In this document: positions 12,645 through 23,751 of the stretch, piece by piece
Numbering within the stretch: position 1 is the stretch's first letter
Layout of the letters: the number at the start of each line of letters is the position of its first letter
The notes under the pieces: generated by a model
Seen by the model: the letters and a program-made list of their open reading frames with translations, nothing else
Database searches by the model: none
Told to the model about the DNA's origin: nothing
From: Neelides folsomi
Lineage: Eukaryota; Arthropoda; Collembola; Neelipleona; Neelidae
Assembly: GCA_034687125.1 (NCBI GenBank)
Contig: JAQGBZ010000052.1
Span: 1-64,000 of the forward strand
Direction: 5' to 3'
Length of the DNA: 64,000 nucleotides
Position numbers and translations under genes: made by a program

Positions 12645-14810
12645 ATGGAACAAGAGCAGGAAACCTATCTCCTCTCGGAACTGCTAGACGAAGACGAAGA
12701 TCTCGAACAAGGTAAATCCAAATTATGACAAAGACAACTCATCCCATAATAAAGTATTGAATTCATTATAACGATTGATTACAAAATGTTTATACGATAA
12801 CAAATTGACTTTTAATTATAATTTCATAAAACAGCAACTGCAGCCGTCTTGGGAGCTTCCGATGCTCAAAATTGTTCCTATTCAAAGGTAATTTTAAATT
12901 GCTATTACTTTACATAGATTAAGACAAAAAACTCATAATTTAAATAACAAATCGTAACTGATTACAATTACAATTCACAATTTAACTAATTTAATTTTGA
13001 AGGGTTACGTGAAGCGACAGGCGCTCTACGCTTGTATTACATGCAATCCACCGAATTCTCCCGATTTTGTACCTTCAGGAATTTGTCTCGCGTGTTCTTA
13101 CAAATGTCACGAGAACCATGAGTTCATTGAACTTTATACCAAAAGGTTAATTTTTTTAACTTTTAATAATTCAATTATTTAAAATAACAATTAATTTAAT
13201 TTTAGAGTTAACATTTTAGATGTTATTGATGAAATCCAATCTACAATCTATCCTAATCTAACCTATTATAATTTCAAAGTTGGTACAATTAACAAATAAA
13301 AATAAATAATGGTCGATATGATAATTTTCCAGAAATTTCCGGTGTGATTGTGGTAATAAGAAGTTTTCTGAACGCTGCTGTCTGACACCTGTAACGATTC
13401 TATAATTTAATGACTCATAGTCGTAAATATAAATTAGATTAACTCAGTTATTCATTAGCTCATTATTAAAAAAATTTTAGGATAAGGACGACTACAATGA
13501 AAAAAACAAATACAATCACAATTTCAGTGGTCGTTATTGCACTTGTGAAAGGCCATACCCCGATCCAGACAGCACGGGTGAAGGGCCTGGAGAAATCATG
13601 CAGCAGTGCTGCATTTGTGAAGATTGGTTCCATTTGAAGGTTCATAAAACATTCCAACTTATCTTAAGTTTAATAAATGTTTAAATTTTAAATTAGATGA
13701 GAAAGAGATGTTTTAATTTTTGGTATAAGTATTGATAGTATTAATGTTGGTTGTTTAATTTCAGCATTCCTTTGACCAAAAAGTGAACATGGAACAAATC
13801 GAAGAAGATGGATCTCATGACTTCATCTGCAAGACGTGCATTGTGAAAGTTCCCACTTTGGGGTTCTATCCTGATATTATTCAAAGTAAATATTTTAATC
13901 AAAAAGAATTATGATTAATTTATGAAATGATTATAATAATTATAACGTGGTGGAATGTCAGATCTAAATTTCTATTTGTTTTAAAATGATAAAATTAACT
14001 TATTAAATATTTATCATTGGACTTTTTATATAGAATATCCGATTATCGAAGTTTCAAAGGGTGTTGATGCTGACAGCGGATTGTCTTCACTTGATTCAAA
14101 TGAAACTATTCCTCAAATGAGCCAGGATCCAAAAGCAGATTCTAAAGGTTGCAAAGTGAACGGAAAAGTTCTCAAGAATCTCAACGATGGTACTATTGTG
14201 AAAAATGGTTGGAAGGCTGAGCTGTGCAGATGTACTGAATGTGTGGTAAGCAATTAAATTTTTTTTTAAATCTGTCAAATATTAAAAATTTTCTCGTTTG
14301 GTTATTTGATTTAAAAATTAATTTTAGAAAATCTACGAAGAACACGATGTAGCATTTTTAATCGATGAGGAAGATTCTCTTGAGAAATACGAAGCTGAAG
14401 GAACCGCAAATCGAAAGCGGATTTTGGAAACCCAAGAAGGCGATTTTGAAAAATTGATCGCTTCACTCGGACACGTTGGGAAGATTGAAGCCATTTACGG
14501 TACTAGTACTAAAATACAATACAGCTATACTATGAACATAATTATCAGTTCACTAAGATTGAATTAATGTTATATCGAAGAGTTTATTCAAACTATTGAA
14601 TGTAAAAATTACCTTTAAATATTTTTATAATTATAATTTTCAGCTTTCAACGACATGAAAGAAAAGTTGGCCGAGTTTTTCAAGCGGATGGCTGAAACCG
14701 GAGAAGTCGTCACAGAAGAACACATTCGAACATTCTTCAACGAGATGAAGGAGAACAAACGAAGGAAATTGGAAAATGGGGATTATGCAGGTGGTGGAGG
14801 ATCTTTTTAA
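12645..14810 (+). CDS. UBR7: UBR7-type E3 ubiquitin ligase (UBR box and PHD finger)
   Basis: Putative N-recognin family protein; in mammals UBR7 is an E3 for histone H2B monoubiquitination. Exons: 12645-12711, 12835-12887, 13003-13145, 13333-13390, 13481-13639, 13765-13885, 14034-14245, 14328-14499, 14644-14810. They total 1152 nt, 383 aa; human UBR7 is about 425. The N terminus is acidic. The UBR zinc box (about residues 35-95) has CITC, GICLACSYKCHENHEF and RCDCGNKKF. The PHD finger (about 115-180) has YCTC, CCICEDWFHLKH and FICKTC. A second cysteine cluster, ELCRCTECV, lies near residue 270. The C-terminal third is helical and charged, ending in Gly-Gly-Gly-Gly-Ser-Phe. All junction phases agree. 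Confidence 0.94.
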
Positions 14811-14877
14811 TTTAATCTTATTAAGACTTAAATTAAAGCAAAATTACTATTAAGAATTATTAGAATAATGATTGATT

Positions 14878-14883
14878 AATAAA
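14878..14883 (+). terminator. Polyadenylation signal of UBR7
   Basis: An AATAAA hexamer lies 68 bp beyond the UBR7 stop codon, in AT-rich sequence and before the foldback repeat at 14977. Confidence 0.65.
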
Positions 14884-14976
14884 TTCCAAGTGGCATTTAA
14901 ATAGGGAAATTAATTATTAGAATATTAATACGATATGTCAAATATATCAGTAATTTTATAAAATTGAGCCAGGAAC

Positions 14977-15128
14977 TATAGTTCATTCACGGTGAATTTG
15001 CGCTCGAGTTATAGGATACCCCCTGCATCTGCATTATTTAAATTTTGTTACCAACTAAACGAGAATTTTTATTAATGCACATGGGCCAATGTATAACTCA
15101 AGCGCAAATTCACTGTGATTGAACTATA
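14977..15128. repeat. Foldback (MITE-like) inverted repeat
   Basis: Arms 14977-15013 and 15092-15128 (37 bp each) are inverted copies with three mismatches, around a 78-bp spacer. They share gcgcaaattcac and end in tatagttc / gaactata. The element sits between the convergent ends of UBR7 and RSPH9. Its arms differ from those of the repeat at 267-410, so it is a second family. Confidence 0.75.
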
Positions 15129-15562
15129 ATCAAAAACTTGAAAAATTCATAAATCTAATAAATTTCCTGTCGTATCTTTTGTAAGTTTTCAATATAATTA
15201 TTTAAGTTTAATACCTATTTATAAGAGGGAAGTATTGTTTAGGTTTACACTTTGTATTTAAACATACGCAAAAATAAGATTACTTATAATATTTACAATA
15301 TAAGCAAAATAAGCCCCTTTTGTGCATTTGCTTTTTTATATGGATTGTATCAGCTTTATGATTAACCATTCAGAATTATATTGTCACTTAAAGTTAATTA
15401 ATTTTTTTCAAATAATTATTACAGTTACTTTAAATTCAATACTATTTAGTGATATTTAATTATTAATAAATTAAGTGCTAAATGCTATTCAATTCGTTTT
15501 TATTTCATTTTTGTTCGAAATTCACTCATAATCCCTCATTCACTTTCATAGTTGCATTGCAA
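15129..15562. other. UBR7-RSPH9 convergent spacer
   Basis: About 430 bp of AT-rich sequence between the foldback repeat and the 3' end of RSPH9. Nothing supportable was seen in it. Confidence 0.5.
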
Positions 15563-15568
15563 TTTATT
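15563..15568 (-). terminator. Polyadenylation signal of RSPH9
   Basis: TTTATT on the plus strand reads AATAAA on the minus strand, starting 4 nt after the RSPH9 stop. A second copy near 15498 is an alternative if this one is too close. Confidence 0.45.
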
Positions 15569-15572
15569 TATA

Positions 15573-17667
15573 TTAATAAAGAGCTTCATCTTGCTCCCTA
15601 CGGCTCTGGGCATAAGTGTTATCATTGTAAGTGTTATCGTTTTTGAAATTATTTTGACGAGCGAAGTTTGCATAATCAGCCGCACCTTCAGTCCCATCCT
15701 CAGGGTTCAAGTAATACTCAGGAATGATCGAAGCTTTCTGCTCCGGCTCCACTGGAAGGATCATGAAAGGAACATCCCAATTCTTCTTCCCAGTTCCGTT
15801 GTAAAACCATCCACTGCAAGAGGAACCGAGTTTGTGGAAGCAAACGGCTCCTGGCCAGTAAAGAGATCTTACTGTTGCCAATGTCTCCATTGGATCAAAC
15901 TGAATGCTCCATGAACCTGAAGTTTAATATGAAATTCCATGAAATTGAATAAGATTAATTAAACAAATTATGTAATATTTATTCATTACTTAAATAACAT
16001 TAAATAATAATATTCAAAAAAAGTTATTTAGTTGAATTGTAAATGTAAAGGTATGTAATTATTATTTTTGTAGCCTGTATATTAATTTATTAAGTTAGAT
16101 AATTACCAAGTGGAGGATCATTAGCGATGGAGTCCAAGAAGTCTAGCGTGAGATTGTAATCTGCCCTCACCACAATGTTTTTATCCCATGGGTTCTTGGG
16201 ACGACGGATGTGGTAATAAGAAGTAAACTGCCCAGCTTCTTCTTTGGAAAGTCCTAAATAAAAACACAAAACAAATTTGTTTAAATTTAATAAAAAGTAT
16301 AATATTATAAATGTTTTAATGGATTATATGAATTAGATACGTGACGTGCCATTGTTACAAGTTACAGTACGCTCATGTATATTGGAAATTAATTATTTTA
16401 TTAATTTTACCTTCAAAAGTCTTATTAGGCAAAACTAGCCCATCCGGAGCTTTCATTAAAGTTCCTCTTGGAAGAATCATCGCTTCATTCTGAATGGCCG
16501 TCACCACAGCAGAAAGTCTTTCTTCTTCTTTGATAAACTCCTAAAATTCATTCATTCAAGAAATTGTTATTATCCTTCTCATTATAAAATTTTAATAAAA
16601 TCTAGTAATACTAATAAATTAGATTGAATTAACATTTATAATTATCGCATGGCTGTTTTTAAAATTGTGAACTAACCCATTGATCATCTTCTTCAATTTC
16701 ATCTTGATCATTTGGAGGAATTTCTGTTTCGGAATCTGCAGTTGGATCTAAAAGGCAAAAAGGTGCACATTGATAAATGGGTTTTAAATAAAGAACGTTC
16801 TTTGACTTTCACCTCCGATAAATCTTCCTTTGCAGGCAACGCCAAGATCAAGAGTGAATTTGTCTGGGTTGGGAAGAACGATCCAATTCAAACCTCCATC
16901 ATAGCTAGGTATATAAGTTACAATTTAATTGTGATTTTCAGCATTATCAAAATGACATTATTGATCCAACTACTAACATTTAGTATATTAGTTATAATGA
17001 AACCAATTGAAATAAACATATAAATATTCATAACTGAAACAATAGAGGATGTTGACCTGCCGATCTGTTAAATTTTAAAAGTTGATACCATTATAATTAA
17101 TGTTTTAAGTAAAAAAGTAAATGTATTTAAACATTTAATTATCTTTTTGATTTAGTGCATAAGAGAGGGAGAAGTAATAGTAATTAAGACATTTTCTATT
17201 TAGATCCTTCAAACAGATTGGTTACATAAGGTGAGGGAGTTTGCCAACAAGTCAGTCGCGGTTGAGGACAAACTTCCAATTTTCTCTATTTAATGACAAG
17301 AGGACAAGAAGGGCGGAATGCAGAGTTAAAATAGGGATCTCAAATTAACCAAACTTCTGAACTTTTTTATGTTCCTCCGCTCATGTGATGTTGTGAAATG
17401 GGAATGAAAAGAGTTTGTTTTTGTAGCTTTAAACACAGACCTGTAAAAGTAAGTTCGGTTTTTCAAGTAATCATTTCCGAGTCCACAGACGACAAGGTAA
17501 TCTCTGTCAATTCCTTGGATCTTCCCCCAAAACAGAATTGACTTGAAGTTGTTGTCGTTCTTGAGTAGGGCGAGAGAGGATTGACAAGCAAGGCGCTGTT
17601 CCACCGAGAAGCTCGTTCCGGTTGAGGCCAAATAGTCGAAAGAAAAGTTGATGCTCCGCCAATCCAT
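15573..17667 (-). CDS. RSPH9: Radial spoke head protein 9 homolog
   Basis: Component of the radial spoke head of motile 9+2 axonemes, which passes signals from the central pair to dynein arms. Exons: 17667-17441, 16904-16813, 16747-16677, 16540-16411, 16253-16107, 15916-15573. They sum to 1011 nt, 336 aa. Family landmarks in order: an N-terminal helix, then SILFWGKIQGIDRDYLVV (compare human VLFWGRILGLVADYYIA), CKGRFIGDPTADSE, ILPRGTLMKAPDG, LSKEEAGQFTSYYHIRRP, FLDSIANDPPLGSWSIQFD and SLYWPGAVCFHK...GTGKKNWDVPFM. Human RSPH9 (276 aa) ends just after that last motif. This protein continues for about 60 residues, Glu/Asn/Tyr-rich with a short NDNTY duplication. The ATG at 17667 was chosen because its N terminus matches the family start; upstream codons in the frame include only a non-ATG start. 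Confidence 0.93.
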
Positions 17668-20600
17668 TCTTAATGACAAGTTGGTCCAAGGTCTGGAAAT
17701 ATATATTTGGAAAGAACATTAGTTAAAGATGTCGAAATGAGCCTAATCAAAGGTCGCCCTGTCTTTGGCCAAAGAGACTGACCTTTGAATTCGATCTTCT
17801 CCACCTTTCCACACCGAGATTTGATATTCTTTCTAAAAATAAAATACCAACTTTGTTACATCGCTATCAATTTCTATAGTTGAGTCATTCTTATTCCTTT
17901 TATCCTTAGCAAATACCAAATAATAATTTCATAATGTTTCCAATTTGCAATTATGGTGTTGTGCATCTTCGTTGGACCAGTTCTCATCTCATCTTTATTA
18001 CAATAATGACAATTAAGACTTAATTAAGCCACTTTTAAGCTAAGTGTTAACTAAATGTAAAAATTTAAACATTAAACGTTTACTTTTGTTTTGTTTTGTT
18101 TTTTTATTAAAAAGCTGAGTTTAGCCCAATAAGTCAGTATGGGTAGTAGTTGGGTTGTTATATATGCGACTTTGTAAGTAGTGTGAGACTAGAAGGAGGT
18201 TTTATTTGAATTGGCGGGTGGGTGGGGGGATGATCGTTCTTGTATAGTCCCCGTTCTCTTTTTTGTTCATTGAGGAGGAGGAAGGAGGACGAGGCAGAGG
18301 AGGAAGTCAACTCAACCCACTTTCCACATCTTCCCCAGACTCCCCTCGAGGAACAAACGCTCGACGTCGCCCTCGAACAATAATACTCACCTATGGACTC
18401 AATTAAGCCCCCTTGGTGAACCCACACACCTTACTTATCATTTACTACACTACACAATTAATTAATAAGAATCAAGTCGAGAAAGTAAGTCTCCTTTGTT
18501 AAACAACTAAATATTTATTATAAAATCCTCAACTTCCACTTATAATATTTAATGTGGGCAAAATTATCGATATTGGAACGAGGATAACTTCCTATAATAT
18601 TTACAAACGTAGATCCTCAAGTGCTTACTAATATCTTAATTATTTGACAATTATCACAAAGCTTTCCTTTTACTCAAAACTAGTGATGTGAGTTTCATTG
18701 ATTACGAGTTTCGCGAACCCCAGTTATTATAAAAGTTGCAATCTGATTTGAAGAGTGGGGAAGAAGAATATTTTTAACTTTCTTAACGGCCCGTCGACAT
18801 ATTTGATTTCAATTCATTACTCCAAATATTTGGATTGAAGGTAAGAAAACTTTCCTACGTTGTGATTTTATGTTAATGAGCACGCTGAGTGTGTTCCTGG
18901 TAAAGCAGGAAATGGAAGAAGAAGAACCAACTTCAGTATTCCATTTCGTCATCAATAACAATCAACGCTTCGTCTCGCTAATGTTCCATCATTTGAATAA
19001 TTCATCATTTCATTCTTTTCCAGCTCCTCGTACTCACATCGTTAAACATTGTTTTTTCCTCTTTATTCTAGAAAGGTTTGACTGGAATATTTACTAATTG
19101 TTCCAATAGTCGTTTAGATAAGGGATTTTACACTACAAGGTTATTTCATTAGTCATTATTTCATTATATTATAAATTAATTCATGTTATAACAATTTTTA
19201 CATTGATTGTGATATTATAGGTTTATAGTTAAATTAACTTTTATAAAGATGAATCGAATCGAACTTGACTTGTACGAGTTTTATATTCATTTATTTATTG
19301 CGAGAAAGTGCCATAATGTTTGATTAGCTCTCTCTCGTTCGCTTCTTGGACCGTTGTTTTATGGGAGTTATGAGCGAAATGGTGGAAAATGATTATTTTA
19401 GGAAATGGGTGTATTAAAATGGTGGGAATTGAATTTAGGTTAAGAGTGGTAGCAAACATTTCTAATTTCTTTTCTTCTTCTCTTCTTGTTCATGGGTCTT
19501 TGAGTTGCTTGAGCTTCCTGAGCTCCTTGTGGCTTTATCATGAAGGGAATCCCCTCAACCGTTCCACCAAACAACTTAAAAACCCCATTTCAGACATTTC
19601 GATGCAGATTGACGAGTTTCTATTCCAGACCCCCACAATCTCTATTTTGATACTTGCCTTTATCTTTCAAACGGCGATTACCTTCTACTTATATTCCTAG
19701 CTAATTATTTTAACTCGAGATCATCAATTTTATTGTTATGCCACATGCTCAGTCGCTCAAATTTTTTTTACACGTTTTCTACATTGGTAGTTCTGACTTC
19801 TTTTGCTCGTAAAAATTAATGTCGTTTCAGTTATATTTTTAATATTCAATATGATTTGACTAGTAATAGTGATATTATTAGGTGTATAGAATTTTTTATG
19901 ATTAACTCTATCTAGACATTTTATATAGACATTTTATTATTATTAAAGAATAAATTAAAAAATATTAACGTCGTGTTAAAAGGTCCGTTGTTAATTATCA
20001 GATGATTCGACGCAATAAACGACGTAGAATTGAGATTATCTTTGTTTCTTTATTATCCCTTTATTAAAGTGGTAAATAGAGCTATTTGGATATTTAGAAC
20101 GTCTGTTTGTAATATTTAATATTCTCATTCAAGATAAATATTATAGACCTTGGGAAGTTGATTCTCTCTTTGCACGTATTTCCTCCTTCAATTCCATTGG
20201 TTCTTTTTGAGCCTTTTGTTTATGAATATTAGGAAATTGGTTATTTACAGATTCTGTAATCAGATCAGGGCGCAATCCAATCAATAAAATTTTATCGTAG
20301 AAGAAAACGTGAGAGCGCGTGATAAGCATTTGGAATATTAGAAGTTCCAATATTAGAAATTTAGATGCCAAGGGTCGATAAAACTTTCGTCTCTCATAAT
20401 ACTCATATAACTATATTTTAATCATCAGTTCCCCTCACCATCATCAATTTCATCAATATCAGAAAATGAGTCAAATTCCAAAACTTTGAATTTCAAATGC
20501 AAATTAATGCAAATGTAATATTGTGGATAAAATTCATTTCGCAATTTCATGCACATTACCACATTATTTGTAGTCACTTTACCCTTTAATGGAATTATGG

Positions 20601-23600
20601 AATACAATTTAAACAAGACATATCCTTGATGTCTCGATGTAATACAAGTTCAAGGAAATTGATAAATAAACTTGCTTAATTGAAAATAAAGATTCATCGT
20701 ATTTATTTAGCAATTTGAATTCAAAATACTAAGCTATCAATTTAACAAGTATAGAAATTGTCGAATGTTGGTAGAATTTGCGTATATATTTAATTGTTCA
20801 CTAAATTCTTGCTCAAATTCCTTAAATGTAATTAATTAGTATTATTATATTTTCCATTCCTGTGTTTTGTTAATAATTGTAATGGGATTATATTTAAAGT
20901 CAGATAGGGAAATTTGAACATTTAAGTCTAGGGCATTGCGTAGGCTCAACCAAACCAAAGGTATAATTATTTGAGGAGGAAGCGAGGGCTTATTAACAAT
21001 AATCTCCATGTTGGTCATTTCATTATTACCTTTCCCGTTGACGGTCTTGTCCTGGCTCAACATCTGCGTCTTATGATTCAAAGTAGCCTTGAGGTGATGA
21101 ATTGACTCAAACCCCACACACTCATCTTTTTCCCATCATCCTTCCTCACACACACTCACTCCCTTGTTGTTTAAATGGTGATGTCCATTTCAATATATAT
21201 TCACTTTTTTGAGACGTTTCCTTGTAAAGTCATAAACCTTGCATTCCCTTCCTTTACAAAATGAGCCATTCATGCGGACCTTACCTTATCCATTGTCTCC
21301 TTAGTCCGTTGGTATCAATTGGTATGTCTATTAAAACATTTTTATGGCTAATGAGCTTAATAGTCCTTCAACAATGTTACTTGCTATTTGACTAATTGAA
21401 TCGGAATTTATTGCATTGTTGATATCAAGTTCGCATTTATTTATATTTGTGACTTGCGACTCGAAAATAACCCTTTTTGTAATTTGGTATTGTATCTGTT
21501 TGTTTTTATCGCGATTGCTTATTGCTTTAATTTGGAAAATATGTTTTACAACATAAAAAAATAAATGCGTTGTACGACCGAGAAAAACCAATGAAGTATT
21601 ACATAAGTCTATAGTGCATTTTATCAGGAGGATGTTTATTTACTAAAAGTATGGTCTGATAAATTTGATAAGGAATTAATTCATTTATTACAATATTACC
21701 TTGTTCAATTTTAATCATTTTTATGAACGTTCCAATCCCGTTTGTTCAAGTTTTTATCTCTAGTTGGAACTGTTGTTAAATATTATTATTAATTTTGAAA
21801 ATTCTTGATACTGTGTAAGGATTGATGACCTTAAAGAATGACATTTTAACAGGGGATATTGATTTAGAATTATTGTATAGCTAAAGCTAAAAACGCCAAG
21901 CTCAAATATGAAGGAGATGAGGGAAATATAGGGAGGATAAATATAACGGCATTTAATGACTGTAACCTAAACTTTGAGGTTTAGTTTGGGTAGAAAAGGA
22001 AATGTCAGTTTGGGAAAAGTATTGGATAAGTAATATGTATGAAAGGAATTGTTATCAGTCTATCAGTAAGTGTTTTTCTTTGAATCATTAAAAATTCTTT
22101 GAATCATTACCTTAAATTAATTCTAAAATAAGACGAGACAATTTAAGAAACATGCTTAAGCAATTAGACTTTGGGTTCTCCAACGGATTTTCACTTTACA
22201 TGACGTTAATGGTAAATTTATAAATATAACCAAATAGCTGGGTAATTAATTTGAACCTTTGCAATGTTAATTGTTTCTAAAGCACATGTCAGGGACTCTA
22301 ATGGAACTTTCAAACTTTTAAGTTCTTCATTATAACTTTTGAGTTATAACGTTATAATTTATCAGTAGCTTTAAGATAAGTAAAATTGTTTATGAGGAAG
22401 TTTTGAATTTTTTAAGTACATTTTTGAAATCGCTTCATCCTTCATATTAAAGTTATTTTGTTCAAAGTGTGAATTTGGCAAAGTGTTTCTTTTTAAATGA
22501 AGGTTGTGATTGGGAAATTGGGCTGAGTATTTTAAATTATTGGAGGCGTATCTGGGAAGTTAAGAGAAGAACCATGAGAAGCAACGTGAAAATAAAAAGT
22601 AGGGCAAAATTGCGGATTCAAGGGAGTGGTGGAATAAAGTTGTACGCAGTAATTTCGTTAAAAGCTTCAAACTGACTTTGTGTGAGAAAAAGCCCTGGGT
22701 TGGGAGAATGGGAGATTGTGAGTTGGTGAATTGGTGATCTAACGGTGTACAGGTTGAGGACTTCCCATCTCCATCCCCATATTAAATACATTAACCCATG
22801 GGATGTTGAGGCATGGCCAAAGGCCAGAGCAATGCCAATTATGTATTTATTCTTCCCAGGCTCATTCTTGGAGTGTCGGTGCTCCGAAGGAAATTTATAA
22901 ACACGTCTCTCCCCTTTTTAAAATCCTTAAGAGTTGAATGCCTGAGAATTAATAGGAAGAGATAGGGAGATTAAATGGATAGAAACACCTTTATATAAAA
23001 AAAAGATTATAACTTTACAACTATATGACTTTGGGATATAAGTATTGGATATGTGAAGATGGTATATTCTTATTTTCTTATGCAGGGCATTTGATATTTA
23101 TGGGATAGGGAGGTTAGACGAGAATCTAATTGGAGCTCCTCTCAAATCATTCTAAAAATAAGGATCAAGATCTTCCAGCTTCGCATTGAGTAAGCAGAAA
23201 TTTGTGTGGAGAGATAGGGAGCCCCATTAGTTCAAGTCATGTGTGTATGGTGTAAGAGGTTCAAGATCCGAGATTTCATTTACCTACTTATGCTCACTTA
23301 TGTTCTGAATGTTGTGTAGAGGTTTCAAACTGCGTTCAAACTTTTATACTGCGTTCAAACTTAAATTTTAATGTAAACTGTAACTTGAGAAAAGGATTGA
23401 TCATATGGCTAATGATTATTTAGCTTGGCAAATTGGTAAATATCTTTACGAGGACGTACGCACTTTATTTTCATATAGCTTATTTGGAGAATATTAAATA
23501 TGATTCTATTATCAATAGTAGACATATTCTTAAAGTTAGTTTCATTTTTATGGCTATTTTGTTAAATGTTTAGAATTTTATTATTCTGTTTTATACATCT

Positions 23601-23751
23601 TGTTGTTCATGCTCATCTGTTTACTTTTGGACAGGAAATATGGAATTTTATAATAATTTCTCAAATGATGGAACGATGTTAACGAGAAATGGTTATATTT
23701 GTGGCTTTTGGGGTTGGTTTTGGTTATTAAATTTAATCTTTCCGTAGGAGG
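17668..23751. other. Long RSPH9-HECTD1 divergent gap, probable HECTD1 5' region
   Basis: About 6 kb without a supported coding exon. The RSPH9 promoter must lie at its left end. A patch richer in G+C at 18.2-18.4 kb, with dense CpG near 18.35 kb, is followed by a strong donor, GAAA|gtaagt, at 18484/18485; a second donor-like AAG|gtaaga is at 18840/18841. Either could end a non-coding first exon of HECTD1, joined to the acceptor tttccgtag just before its ATG. The remainder is AT-rich. The sequence near 23325-23365 has a 14-bp direct duplication, actgcgttcaaact. The short open frames between 19.4 and 22.7 kb do not look coding. Confidence 0.4.

Noticed and set aside
18158-18427. 89-codon minus-strand frame near 18.3 kb
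   Set aside because: Low-complexity Ser/Pro sequence without splice context or similarity. The CpG patch is better read as a promoter or 5' UTR.
20141-20616. Two minus-strand frames of 76 and 63 codons that might be transposon debris
   Set aside because: No motif of any transposase or other family is visible, and AT-rich sequence gives such frames by chance.
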